Part shown: in pieces, positions 24,987 through 32,794 of the stretch
How positions within the stretch are numbered: the stretch's first letter is position 1
Layout: each line of letters begins with the position of its first letter
Origin: Desulfovibrio sp. JY
GTDB taxonomy: Bacteria; Desulfobacterota; Desulfovibrionia; Desulfovibrionales; Desulfovibrionaceae
Assembly (NCBI GenBank): GCA_021730285.1
Contig: CP082962.1
Coordinates: forward strand, 3,224,001 to 3,288,000
Length of the DNA stretch: 64,000 nt
Reading direction: 5' to 3'
Translations under genes and position numbers: made by a program
The notes under the pieces: model-generated
Told to the model about the DNA's origin: nothing
Database searches by the model: none
Seen by the model: only the letters and a program-made list of their open reading frames with translations

Positions 24987-25727
24987 ATGCGTATGGATTT
25001 GAAGTTTTTCTTGAAGGACACCATCCGCAAGATGGTGGATTTCACGGCGACGGAACAGAGCCGGGGCATCGAACCGCCGCCGGTGCAAAAGCCCTATCCG
25101 CCGGCGGCGACGCTTTTCGCCCTTCCCGGCCCCCACGGCTGGCCCGGCATCGGCAACGTGTCCGTCAAAAGGGCCATAGGCGACCGCAAATCCCATCGCG
25201 CCTTCACGCCCGAATCGCTTTCCCTGGAAGAGCTGTCCTTTCTGCTGTGGGCCACCCAGGGACTGCGCAAGATGCCGGCCGCCGTGACCTACCGTACCGT
25301 GCCCTCGGCCGGTTGTCGCCACGCCCTCGAAACCTATCTGGCCGTTTTCCGGGTGGAGGGCGTCACCCCGGGACTCTACCGCTATCTGCCGGTGGAGCAC
25401 GCGCTGTTGCCCCTGGCCGCGCCCGAACAGCTGGAACTGTCCCTCGGCCAGGCCGCCTTCAACCAGCGTTTCGTGGCCCGGGGGGCGGCGACGTTTATCT
25501 GGACGACCATTCCCGCGCGCATGGAATGGCGCTACGGCGACGCCTCGTACAAGGTCATCGCGCTCGACGCCGGCCATGTCTGCCAGAACCTCTATCTGGC
25601 CTGCGAGGCGATCCGGTCCGGCACCTGCGCCATCGCCGCCTACGACCAGGAAGCCATGGACGCCCTGCTCGGGCTCGACGGAGAAACGGAATTCACGATC
25701 TACCTGGCGCCGGTTGGCAAGGTGTGA
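24987..25727 (+). CDS. SagB/ThcOx-type nitroreductase family oxidoreductase
   Basis: This FMN-dependent enzyme belongs to the SagB-type dehydrogenase branch. The pattern is RAIGDRKSHRAFTPESLSLEELSFLLWATQGLR, the FMN-binding RKSxR region, followed by TYRTVPSAGCRHALETYLAVFRVEGVTPGLYRYLP, which is the SagB hallmark. It ends with VCQNLYLACEAIRSGTCAIAAYDQEAMDALL. I chose the ATG at 24987 because GGGAGG lies six bases upstream; the open frame reaches back to 24915. At 246 residues it is a single domain. No peptide-precursor or cyclodehydratase gene is near, so it is probably not a toxin-maturation enzyme. It lies in line with korAB and the DsrE-like gene. Confidence 0.88.
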   Translation: MRMDLKFFLKDTIRKMVDFTATEQSRGIEPPPVQKPYPPAATLFALPGPHGWPGIGNVSVKRAIGDRKSHRAFTPESLSLEELSFLLWATQGLRKMPAAVTYRTVPSAGCRHALETYLAVFRVEGVTPGLYRYLPVEHALLPLAAPEQLELSLGQAAFNQRFVARGAATFIWTTIPARMEWRYGDASYKVIALDAGHVCQNLYLACEAIRSGTCAIAAYDQEAMDALLGLDGETEFTIYLAPVGKV

Positions 25728-25758
25728 CGCCCGGCCCGTACCGCAAAGGAGGCTTGCT

Positions 25759-26106
25759 ATGAAGAAGGTGGCGCTGTTCGCTTTTCGCGGCGACCTGTCC
25801 TGCTTTATCCACGTGCTGTTAAACGCCATCGATTTTCGGGAAAAAGACTACGAAGTGCAGGTGATCCTGGAAGGCGAGGCGACCAAGCTCGTGGCCGAGC
25901 TGGCCAAGAAAGACAATCCCATGCACGGGCTTTTCGAAAAGACCAAGGGCCTGGGACTGATCGCCGGCGTGTGCAAGGCCTGCTCGCACCAGCTCGGCAG
26001 CCAGGAAGCGGCCGTGGCCGAGGGATTTCCGCTGCTCGACGACATGCACGGCCACCCCGGCATGGCCCGCTACATGAACGACGGTTTTACGGTGCTGATT
26101 TTTTGA
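25759..26106 (+). CDS. DsrE-like small cytoplasmic protein
   Basis: This 115-residue protein has the DsrE/DsrF-like fold (MKKVALFAFRGDLSCFIHVLLNAIDFREKDYEVQVILEGEATKLVAEL). It has two cysteines at positions ~75-78 (VCKACSHQLGS), in the place where DsrE-family members carry the sulfur-trafficking cysteine. The start has AAAGGAGG. It follows the nitroreductase by 31 bases. Family members carry persulfide or are of unknown role; sulfur transfer is inference. It ends at an A-B hairpin pair that separates it from glpX. Confidence 0.8.
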   Translation: MKKVALFAFRGDLSCFIHVLLNAIDFREKDYEVQVILEGEATKLVAELAKKDNPMHGLFEKTKGLGLIAGVCKACSHQLGSQEAAVAEGFPLLDDMHGHPGMARYMNDGFTVLIF

Positions 26107-26127
26107 TGATTTTTTAGAGGAAGATTT

Positions 26128-26201
26128 CCGGGGGAGGGGCTTTTTTGCAAAAAAGCCCCTCCCCCGGACCCCCTCCGCAAAAAACTTTCAAAGGGGTATC
26201 T
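26128..26201 (+). repeat. Family-A intergenic hairpin, copy 7
   Basis: The hairpin at 26128-26167 is a perfect palindrome with arms CCGGGGGAGGGGC and apex TTTTTTGCAAAAAA. The tail CCCCCTCCGCAAAAAACTTTC follows. The arms differ from other copies but still pair fully. Confidence 0.82.
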
Positions 26202-26213
26202 GCTGCCTCCTTG

Positions 26214-26275
26214 GGAAAGTTTTTAAAGGGGGTCCAGGGGGAAACTTTTTCCAAAGAGTTTCCCCCTGGCCGCCG
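26214..26275 (+). repeat. Family-B intergenic hairpin, copy 3
   Basis: The lead-in GGGAAAGTTTTTAAAGGGGG is followed by a hairpin at 26234-26269 with arms CCAGGGGGAAACT. The stretch TGGCCGCCGGAGGC after it is repeated at the B copy near 58800. It lies between convergent genes. Confidence 0.82.
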
Positions 26276-26283
26276 GAGGCTCT

Positions 26284-27267
26284 CTAGTCGTACTTTACGG
26301 CGCTGATTTCCATCAACTTGTCCAGACGAATGCGCGTTTCGATGCGTCGCATGGTGCCGGTTTTGCCCCGCATGACCAGGGAGTGGGTGATGGCGTGGGT
26401 ACCGGTGAATTTGACGCCGTGCAGGAACGTGCCGCCGGAGATGCCGGTGGCGGCGAAGTAGGTGTCGTCGCTTTTGACCAGCGTCTCCTCGGTGAAGATG
26501 CGCTTGCAGTCGATGCCGGCCGCGGCCAGGGCCTGTTTTTCGGCCTCTAGCTGGGGATCGAGCCGGGCCAGCAGCCGGCCGCCCAGGGCCCGGATGGCGC
26601 AGGCCGAAAGCACGCCTTCCGGGGTGCCGCCGGTACCGAGCATGACGTCGACCACGTTCTCCGGGTCCACGGCCATGAGCGATCCGGCCACGTCGCCGTC
26701 GGTATGGAGCTGGATGCGCGCGCCGACCGCCCGGATGGATTGGATAAGCGCCTTGTGGCGCGGCTTGTCGAGCACGAAGACTACGAGGTCGTCCACGTCC
26801 TTGCCGAGGGCCTTGGCGATTTTCTTGAGATTGTCCTCCACCGGCGCGTCCAGGTCGGCCACATCCTTGGCCTCGGCCGGAACCACCAGCTTCTGCATGT
26901 AATAGCTCGGCCCGGGATCGTACATGGACCCGCGCGGCGCGACGCCGACCACGGAAATGGCGTTCGGTCGGCCATAGGCGAGCAGGTTAGTGCCCTCGAC
27001 CGGGTCCACGGCCACGTCCACGGCATGCCCCTGGCCGCTGCCGACCCGTTCGCCGTTATAAAGCATGGGGGCTTCGTCCTTCTCCCCCTCGCCAATGATG
27101 ATCATGCCCTCGATGGGCAGGGTGTTGAACGAAAGCCGCATGGCGTCCACGGCGGCCTGGTCGCCAGAGTTCTTGTCGCCGCGCCCGAGCCAGCGCGAGG
27201 AACTCAGCGCCGCCGCTTCCGTCACACGTACCAAGTCCAACCCGAGATTTCTGTCCGGCGCTTCCAT
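26284..27267 (-). CDS. glpX: Fructose-1,6-bisphosphatase, class II
   Basis: This enzyme hydrolyses fructose 1,6-bisphosphate in gluconeogenesis and the pentose cycle (some homologues also act on sedoheptulose bisphosphate). Class II hallmarks are GDKNSGDQAAVDAMR, IIIGEGEKDEAPMLYNGE and DVAVDPVEGTNLLAYG (metal-binding acidic residues), and later GTGGTPEGVLSACAIRALGG. The length of 327 residues is typical. The start has AAAGGAG ten bases upstream. It lies downstream of rpiB and tkt on the same strand, forming a sugar-phosphate group, but a classical terminator separates it from tkt. Confidence 0.95.
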   Translation of the reverse strand: MEAPDRNLGLDLVRVTEAAALSSSRWLGRGDKNSGDQAAVDAMRLSFNTLPIEGMIIIGEGEKDEAPMLYNGERVGSGQGHAVDVAVDPVEGTNLLAYGRPNAISVVGVAPRGSMYDPGPSYYMQKLVVPAEAKDVADLDAPVEDNLKKIAKALGKDVDDLVVFVLDKPRHKALIQSIRAVGARIQLHTDGDVAGSLMAVDPENVVDVMLGTGGTPEGVLSACAIRALGGRLLARLDPQLEAEKQALAAAGIDCKRIFTEETLVKSDDTYFAATGISGGTFLHGVKFTGTHAITHSLVMRGKTGTMRRIETRIRLDKLMEISAVKYD

Positions 27268-27318
27268 TCGTTGGTGCTCCTTTTGGGTGGGTAGGGTGGG
27301 GAGAAGATGAGGAAGAGT

Positions 27319-27393
27319 GCGGGGAGGGGACCCTTTTTTGAAAAAAAGGGTCCCCTCCCCGCGCCCCTCCCCCCAAAAAAACTTTTCAAGGGG
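27319..27393 (+). repeat. Family-A intergenic hairpin, copy 8
   Basis: The hairpin at 27319-27362 has arms GCGGGGAGGGGACCC and the exact complement with a T7/A7 apex, then the tail GCCCCTCCCCCCAAAAAAACTT. It points along the plus strand although both neighbours are on the minus strand. Confidence 0.85.
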
Positions 27394-27456
27394 GATACTG
27401 GAAACGAGGTGGAAAGTCTAAACTTTCGAGGTGGAGAAGATGAAGAGGGAAAAGGA

Positions 27457-27492
27457 ATAAAAAGAAAAAGGGCGTCCTTTTTAAAACGCCCT
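27457..27492 (-). terminator. Rho-independent terminator of tkt
   Basis: On the minus strand a 7-bp stem (AGGGCGT/ACGCCCT, 27469-27475 and 27486-27492) is followed by TTTTTCTTTTTATT. It lies about 125 bases past the tkt stop codon. Confidence 0.75.
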
Positions 27493-27525
27493 GTCGGGAA
27501 AGCCTGTTGGGGGAATTCCCCCTTT

Positions 27526-27590
27526 AAAAAGTTTAGGAAGGGGAGAGCGCGAGAGGGGAGAACCCTTTGCAAAAGGGTTTCCCCTCTCGC
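27526..27590 (-). repeat. Family-A intergenic hairpin, copy 9
   Basis: The hairpin at 27549-27590 has arms GCGAGAGGGGAGAACCC. The reverse tail (AAAAAGTTTAGGAAGGGGAG) is on its left, so it points along the minus strand, directly after tkt. Confidence 0.9.
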
Positions 27591-27616
27591 ATCTTCCTCT
27601 CTTCCTAATCTTCTTT

Positions 27617-29614
27617 CTACTTCGCGGCGTAGGCGGCCTTGATCTTGGCGGCGAGGTGTTCGGGGGTAAATCCGTAGGCTTCGGCCAGCTTGCCGGCCGG
27701 GGACGAGGCGCCGAAGTGGGAGATGCCGTGCACGCGGTCGAGGCGGCCGGTGTACTGGCACCACAGTTCCGGCCGTCCGGCCTCGGTGGCGTAGCGGAAG
27801 GGCACGTCCGGCGGCAGCACCGCGTTTTTGTAGTCTTCGGGCTGCTCGTTGAAAAGCTCCATGCAGGGCATGCTGACGATGCGGATGGAGATTTCCGGCA
27901 GCAGTTTGGCGGCGGCCATGGCCAGGGAGACTTCCGAACCCGAGGCCATGAGGATCATGGCCGGTTTGGCCGAGGCCGCCTCGACCAGCACGTAGCCGCC
28001 GTGTTTCACGCCGTCCTTCAGGGCCGGATAGACGGCCGGGTCGAGGATGGGCAGGTTCTGGCGCGTCAGGAGCAGGCAGGTCGGCCGGCTGGTCTGGGAC
28101 AGGGCCGTATCCAAGCAGGCTGCGGTTTCGTTGGCGTCGGCCGGGCGCATGACCAGCATGTTGGGTATGAGCCGCAGCGAACTGGTCTGCTCAATGGGTT
28201 CGTGGGTCGGGCCGTCCTCGCCCACGTAAAAGGAGTCGTGGGTGTAGACGTGCAGGGCGGGGGTGCGCTGGAGCGCCGCCATGCGCAGGGCGTTTCGGGC
28301 GTAGTCGGAAAAGATGAGGAAGGTGGCGCTAAACGGGGTCAGGCCGCCGTGGAGGCTGATGCCGTTTATGATGGCGGTCATGGGAAACTCGCGCACGCCG
28401 AAGCAAAGCGCCCGGCCTGCGCGGTTGGCCTTGCCGAAGATGCCGGTGATGTCGCGGAACTTCTCGGTCTGGTTGGAGGGGTCCAGGTCGGCCGAGCCGC
28501 CAACGAAAAGCGGCATCTGGTCGATGAGTCCGCCCAGGCAGGCTCCCCAGGCGGAACGGGTGGCCACGGCCTTGCTCGGCTCGAACACCGGCCAGGCCAG
28601 GTCGCGGTTGCCCGGCGCGCGCTTGAGCTGCCGCCAGAGGTCCTCGAAGACGGGATCGCTGTTCAAGCGGTCTTCCAGGGCCTTGTTCCATTCCTTGGCG
28701 GCCGTTTCCAGCTCGGGGAAGCGGACGCGGAAATGATCGGCCACGTCGGCCGGCATGTAAAACGTCTTGTCCAGGGGCAGATCCAGGAGCTTTTTGGTCT
28801 CCTCGATCTCCTTGTCGGAAAACGGCGCGCCGTGGGCGGCGCTTTTGCCTTCCATGGAGAAGGAGCCCTTGGCGATGATGGTGTGTCCGATGATGATGCT
28901 CGGCTTCTGGGTCTCGGCCCGGGCCGCGTCCAGGGCCTGATGGATGGCGGCGTGGTCATGGCCGTTAATTTCGACGACGTGCCAACCCAGGGCTTCGAAC
29001 AGCTTCTTGTGGTCGGTGTCGTCGCAGACGCTGGTGGGGCTGGCCAGCTGGACGCTGTTTTTGTCGAACAGCACGATGAGGCGTCCCAGCCCCCACAGGC
29101 CGGCCAACGCGGCGGCGCCCTGGAAGACCGGGGTCTGCACGTCGCCGTCGGAGGACAGCACGTAGGTGTAGTGGGAGGCGATATCCTCGCCCAGGCGCTG
29201 GCGCAGCATTTCCTCGGCCACGGCCATGCCCACGGACATGGAAAATCCCTGGCCGAGCGGCCCGGTGGTGCATTCCACGCCGGGAGTGTCGAAATTTTCC
29301 GGATGGCCCGGGGTCCTGCTGCCGAACTGCCGGAAATGCATGAGGTCGTCGAGGGTCAAAATGCCGCGCAGGTAGAGCAGGGCATATTGCAGCATGGATT
29401 CGTGTCCGGCCGAGAGCACGAACCGGTCGCGGTTGAACCATTTCGGATCGGTCGGGTCGAAGCGCAGGTAGTCCTTGAACAGCACATACGCCATGTCGGC
29501 CGAGGACATGGCCCCGCCCGGGTGGCCGGAGGAGGCCTTGCGGGTGGCGTCCATGATCAGGCCTTTGATGGCGCGCACGGCTTTGGTGTCGATGGCGGAT
29601 GCGTTGGCGGTCAT
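27617..29614 (-). CDS. tkt: Transketolase
   Basis: This thiamine-diphosphate enzyme moves two-carbon ketol units between sugar phosphates. Motifs seen are SGHPGGAMSSADMAYVLF near residue 28, the TPP-binding SSDGDVQTPVFQGAAALAGLWGLGRLIVLFDKN near 150, and GEDGPTHEPIEQTSSLR in the pyrimidine domain. The length of 665 residues is standard. The start at 29614 (MTANASAIDTK) has AGAGGA before it; the frame is open a little further. It lies 75 bases downstream of rpiB, and the two probably form the nonoxidative pentose-phosphate unit. Confidence 0.95.
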   Translation of the reverse strand: MTANASAIDTKAVRAIKGLIMDATRKASSGHPGGAMSSADMAYVLFKDYLRFDPTDPKWFNRDRFVLSAGHESMLQYALLYLRGILTLDDLMHFRQFGSRTPGHPENFDTPGVECTTGPLGQGFSMSVGMAVAEEMLRQRLGEDIASHYTYVLSSDGDVQTPVFQGAAALAGLWGLGRLIVLFDKNSVQLASPTSVCDDTDHKKLFEALGWHVVEINGHDHAAIHQALDAARAETQKPSIIIGHTIIAKGSFSMEGKSAAHGAPFSDKEIEETKKLLDLPLDKTFYMPADVADHFRVRFPELETAAKEWNKALEDRLNSDPVFEDLWRQLKRAPGNRDLAWPVFEPSKAVATRSAWGACLGGLIDQMPLFVGGSADLDPSNQTEKFRDITGIFGKANRAGRALCFGVREFPMTAIINGISLHGGLTPFSATFLIFSDYARNALRMAALQRTPALHVYTHDSFYVGEDGPTHEPIEQTSSLRLIPNMLVMRPADANETAACLDTALSQTSRPTCLLLTRQNLPILDPAVYPALKDGVKHGGYVLVEAASAKPAMILMASGSEVSLAMAAAKLLPEISIRIVSMPCMELFNEQPEDYKNAVLPPDVPFRYATEAGRPELWCQYTGRLDRVHGISHFGASSPAGKLAEAYGFTPEHLAAKIKAAYAAK

Positions 29615-29651
29615 GGCAGAATCCTCTGAGGGGCTTGTGGGTTGAAAAATC

Positions 29652-29674
29652 AAATCATACCGGAGTGATGATTT
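29652..29674. promoter_or_regulatory. Inverted repeat between rpiB and tkt
   Basis: AAATCAT, nine spacer bases and ATGATTT form a perfect 7-bp dyad in the otherwise short AT-rich gap ahead of tkt. It could be an operator for tkt or a weak rpiB terminator. The sequence alone does not decide between these. Confidence 0.35.
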
Positions 29675-29689
29675 AAAATAGAGGCGGCA

Positions 29690-30145
29690 TTACAGGGAAG
29701 CGGCCAGACCGCAGGATTCGATGCGGTCCACGCGTCGCTGATGGCGTCCGCCCTCGAAGTCGGTGGCGAGAAAGACGTCGGCGATGGAGGCGGCCAGGCC
29801 GGTTCCGATCACGCGCTCGCCCAGGCACAGGACGTTGGCGTCGTTGTGCAGCCGGGTCATGCGGGCCAGGTATTCGTTGACGCAAAGCGCGGCCCGGATG
29901 CCGGGCATGCGGTTGGCGGCCATGGACATGCCGATGCCCGTGCCGCAGATGAGGATGCCGGCGCAGCCCGGGGTCTCGAGGACCTTGGCGCACACGGCCT
30001 TGGCGTAGTCGGGGTAGTCGACGCTTTTGGCGTCGGACGGGCCGAGGTCGGTCACGTCATGGCCGGCGGCGCGCAGATGCTCGACCAGGGCGGCCTTGAG
30101 GATCACGCCGGCATGGTCGGAGCCGATGAAAACGGTTTTGGACAT
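29690..30145 (-). CDS. rpiB: Ribose-5-phosphate isomerase B
   Basis: This enzyme interconverts ribose 5-phosphate and ribulose 5-phosphate. RpiB motifs are complete: IGSDHAGVILK (phosphate-binding), CGTGIGMSMAANRMPGIRAAL (the Cys base and the anion loop), and ARMTRLHNDANVLCLGERVIG. The length of 151 residues is typical. The start at 30145 has GGAGAA before it. Transcription continues toward tkt. It is the only ribose isomerase seen in the window. Confidence 0.95.
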   Translation of the reverse strand: MSKTVFIGSDHAGVILKAALVEHLRAAGHDVTDLGPSDAKSVDYPDYAKAVCAKVLETPGCAGILICGTGIGMSMAANRMPGIRAALCVNEYLARMTRLHNDANVLCLGERVIGTGLAASIADVFLATDFEGGRHQRRVDRIESCGLAASL

Positions 30146-30197
30146 GATTTCTCCGCGGTTGGCGGTTGGCGACAGGGCATTGTTGCGCGGGCGGCGC

Positions 30198-31022
30198 TCA
30201 CAATTCCGGCAGGGGCGAATTGCCTGAGGCGTCGTCGAGCCCGCGCACGACGGCGCTTGGCGGAACGGGCAGTTCCAGGTCGGCGGCCGGGTAGGGCGAC
30301 TGGCGCGCCTGCAGGCTTTTGACGCGAAGGATCAAGGAAGTGCCGCCTGGGGTGGTCAGAACCAGCTTGCGGGCCACCGGCACGGCCATACCCGGCGCGG
30401 CTTCGTCATTGTCGAAGGCCACGCGCCAGGGTTCCACGCCTACCCCGGTGAGATGTCGCGGATTGCCCGCGAAGTCAAGAGTCAGCGAAGAAAGGCGCGG
30501 GTCTCCGGAAAAGTGGAATTCGTAGCCGTCGGCGGTCTTTTTGGCCGAAGCGTACCGGGTCGGGACCAGCTCCCCGAATCGGCCCGAAACCAGGGCGGCC
30601 ATTTCGCGCAGGGTAAAGGGCAGCGGCATGCCGAGCCGGGCCGCGCCTTCCCGTGTCCCTTCGTGACGATAGAGGGTGTCGCGGCCGGGCACGAAGGCGG
30701 AAAATTCCGAGCCGTCCTCGCGCAGGTGGGCGTAGGCCCCGCCGATGGGCGTGGTCAGGTCAAGGCGCACGGGGTCGGCGTAGTTGCCGTAAAAGCGGAA
30801 GTTGAGGCGACCGGAGCGGGAGCCCCGGGAAAAGCTCATGGACCCGGCCAGGGAAAAGGCCGGAGCCGGGGTGTTTTTCGCCTGGTTGGCCACAAAGGCC
30901 GCATACACGGCCTTGGCCTCGCCCGAACCCATCTGGCCGGGACGCGGCGCGGCGCAGCCCGTGGCGAGCAGGGCCAGGGAAATCCAGACCAGGACGCGCG
31001 GCGGCAGGGGGAGGCGTCGCAT
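30198..31022 (-). CDS. LolB-like outer-membrane lipoprotein
   Basis: This lipoprotein has a standard lipobox near residue 23 (LALLATGCAAP). The mature domain (FSLAGSMSFSRGSRSGRLNFRFYGNYADPVRLDLTTPIGGAYAHLREDGSEFSAFVP) has the beta-rich pattern of LolB/DUF4292 proteins that receive lipoproteins or lipids at the outer membrane. The length is 274 residues. The start at 31022 overlaps the TPR gene stop (TGATG), so the two are translationally coupled. A specific LolB assignment is likely but not certain, because this group is very divergent. Confidence 0.7.
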   Translation of the reverse strand: MRRLPLPPRVLVWISLALLATGCAAPRPGQMGSGEAKAVYAAFVANQAKNTPAPAFSLAGSMSFSRGSRSGRLNFRFYGNYADPVRLDLTTPIGGAYAHLREDGSEFSAFVPGRDTLYRHEGTREGAARLGMPLPFTLREMAALVSGRFGELVPTRYASAKKTADGYEFHFSGDPRLSSLTLDFAGNPRHLTGVGVEPWRVAFDNDEAAPGMAVPVARKLVLTTPGGTSLILRVKSLQARQSPYPAADLELPVPPSAVVRGLDDASGNSPLPEL

Positions 31023-32725
31023 CACAGGGCTCCGAGCTTCTTCTTGACGTCTTTGGGGTTATCCGATCCCAGTTCCAGGGCGGTGCGGTAGGCCTTTTGC
31101 GCCTCGGCCTTGTGCCCGGACGCGGCGGCGATGTCGCCGTAATGCTCCCAGACGATGGCGTCCTTGACCCTGGGCACGGCGGCTGAGCGTATGGTGGCCA
31201 GGGCTTCTTCGGTGCGCCCGAGCTTGAATTGGGCCCAGGCCAGGGAATCCAGGAAGAAGGGGTTGTCCGGCTCCTTGGACAGGGCCAGCCGGATCATGTC
31301 GATGGCCTTGTCTAGGTCGCGTCCCTCTTCGGCCAGGGAATAGCCGAGGTAGTTGAGGGCATCGGGATTGACCGGGTCCTTGGCCACGATTTTTTCCATC
31401 ACGGCCTTGGCCTCGTCGCGGCGCTTGAGTTTTTCCAGGGCCACGCCGTAGCGGTACAAGAGGTCCAGGTCGTCGGGGGAGGCGGCCAGGGCCTTTTCCA
31501 GCACCGTTGCCGCCTGGGCCGTGTCGCCGCGCTTGTCGAGCAGGGCGGCCTCCACGGCGATGAATTCCTTGCGGTCGGGATAGCGGGTCCTGGCCTCGCG
31601 CACGAGTCCCTCGGCCTTGGCGTAGTCGCCAAGCTCCGTGGCGATCTGGATGCGAAAGCTCAGGCTCTTGTCGTAATTGGGGTTGTCCGGCGCGACTTCG
31701 GCCAGGATTTCCAGGGCCTTCTTGGGATTCTTGTCCCCTTCGTAGGCCAGGACCGCCTTGTAAAACGGCAGGTCCGGGCTCGCGGGATCGGCGGCCACGA
31801 GCATGTCCAGGGCCTGCCGGGCCTGCTTCGGATAGCCGGCCTCGACAAAGGCCGACATGGCGTCCAGAAGATGGGGCTTGTCCGGCGTCTCGTCGCGCAA
31901 AAGCTTCATGGCCTGATCCGGCTTTTTGCGCTTGAGCAGGATCCGCAGGAGCCTGGCCTGGACTTCCGGGGAGCCGGCGTCCTGGGACAGCATCTTGCGG
32001 TAGGCGTCCTCGGCTCCGGCCAGGTCGCCCTGGCTCTCGAGCAGGCCGCCGAGGTCGAGCCAGGCGGGCAGCAGCGTCTGGTCCTTGTCCACGGCCTGGC
32101 GCAGCAGGGCGACGGCCTTGGCGTTTTGCCCGAGCCCGGCCATGGCCTTGGCCATGAGGTAGCAGGTCGCGGCGTCGCGATCGGCCTCGGGGATGCGCGA
32201 GAGGACCTCCAAGGCTTCCTTGTGCTTGCCCGCGTCTTCCAAAAGCGAGGCCAGCTCGCGTCTGGCCGCGGCGTCGGACGGGTGGGCCGCGAGGAATTTT
32301 CCGAGGGTGGCCACGGCCTTATCGCCCATGCGGCGCATCTGGTAGGCGTTGGCCAGGTAGAGCGTCAGCTGTCGGGAGGCGGGAAAAGCGGCTGCGGCCG
32401 CTTCCAGGGTGGCGGTGGCTTTTTCGCGCTGGTTTTGTCCCCACTGGAGATTGGCCAGTTCCACGGCCAGCTCCGGCGAGGGGTATTTCTTGACCAGCGC
32501 CTCCAGCTCCGCCGTGGCCTCGTCCTTTTTCCCCTGGCGCATGAGGTCCTGGTAGACGAGGAAGCGGTAGGCGCTGTCCGCGTTGTCCGAAAGGCTCTTG
32601 GCGGCATAGGCCGACCGGGCCGGCCGGCTGGACGCGCAGGAGTTGGACAGCAGGCACGGCAACAGCACCAGCACCAGGAATACGGGCAGGCGCTTGGAAA
32701 AGCGGGGTTTCGTCTCGTCAGGCAT
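31022..32725 (-). CDS. TPR-repeat lipoprotein
   Basis: The N-terminus has a signal peptide with lipobox LLSNSCASS (Cys near residue 29). The rest, about 530 residues, is a solenoid of tetratricopeptide repeats, recognisable by repeated patterns such as AVATLGKFLAAHPSDAAARRELASLLEDAGKHKEALEVL and NPDALNYLGYSLAEEGRDLDKAIDMIRLAL. It should serve as an envelope scaffold, either for outer-membrane assembly or exopolysaccharide export. It is coupled to the LolB-like gene, which implies joint work at the outer membrane. No partner enzyme is visible. Confidence 0.85.
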   Translation of the reverse strand: MPDETKPRFSKRLPVFLVLVLLPCLLSNSCASSRPARSAYAAKSLSDNADSAYRFLVYQDLMRQGKKDEATAELEALVKKYPSPELAVELANLQWGQNQREKATATLEAAAAAFPASRQLTLYLANAYQMRRMGDKAVATLGKFLAAHPSDAAARRELASLLEDAGKHKEALEVLSRIPEADRDAATCYLMAKAMAGLGQNAKAVALLRQAVDKDQTLLPAWLDLGGLLESQGDLAGAEDAYRKMLSQDAGSPEVQARLLRILLKRKKPDQAMKLLRDETPDKPHLLDAMSAFVEAGYPKQARQALDMLVAADPASPDLPFYKAVLAYEGDKNPKKALEILAEVAPDNPNYDKSLSFRIQIATELGDYAKAEGLVREARTRYPDRKEFIAVEAALLDKRGDTAQAATVLEKALAASPDDLDLLYRYGVALEKLKRRDEAKAVMEKIVAKDPVNPDALNYLGYSLAEEGRDLDKAIDMIRLALSKEPDNPFFLDSLAWAQFKLGRTEEALATIRSAAVPRVKDAIVWEHYGDIAAASGHKAEAQKAYRTALELGSDNPKDVKKKLGAL

Positions 32726-32794
32726 ATCCGGCGTCCGATGCGGCGTTCACGGACCGTCCGCCATCGGCCTTGCGGCCGGCGGTGGTCCGCGCCG

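Larger units (their letters stand above)
27268..27616. other. Intergenic region glpX-tkt (349 bases)
   Basis: No gene is visible. It holds two family-A hairpins in opposite orientations (copies 8 and 9), a classical minus-strand terminator for tkt between them, and the presumed glpX promoter near 27270-27310. The glpX ribosome site is at its left end. Confidence 0.7.
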
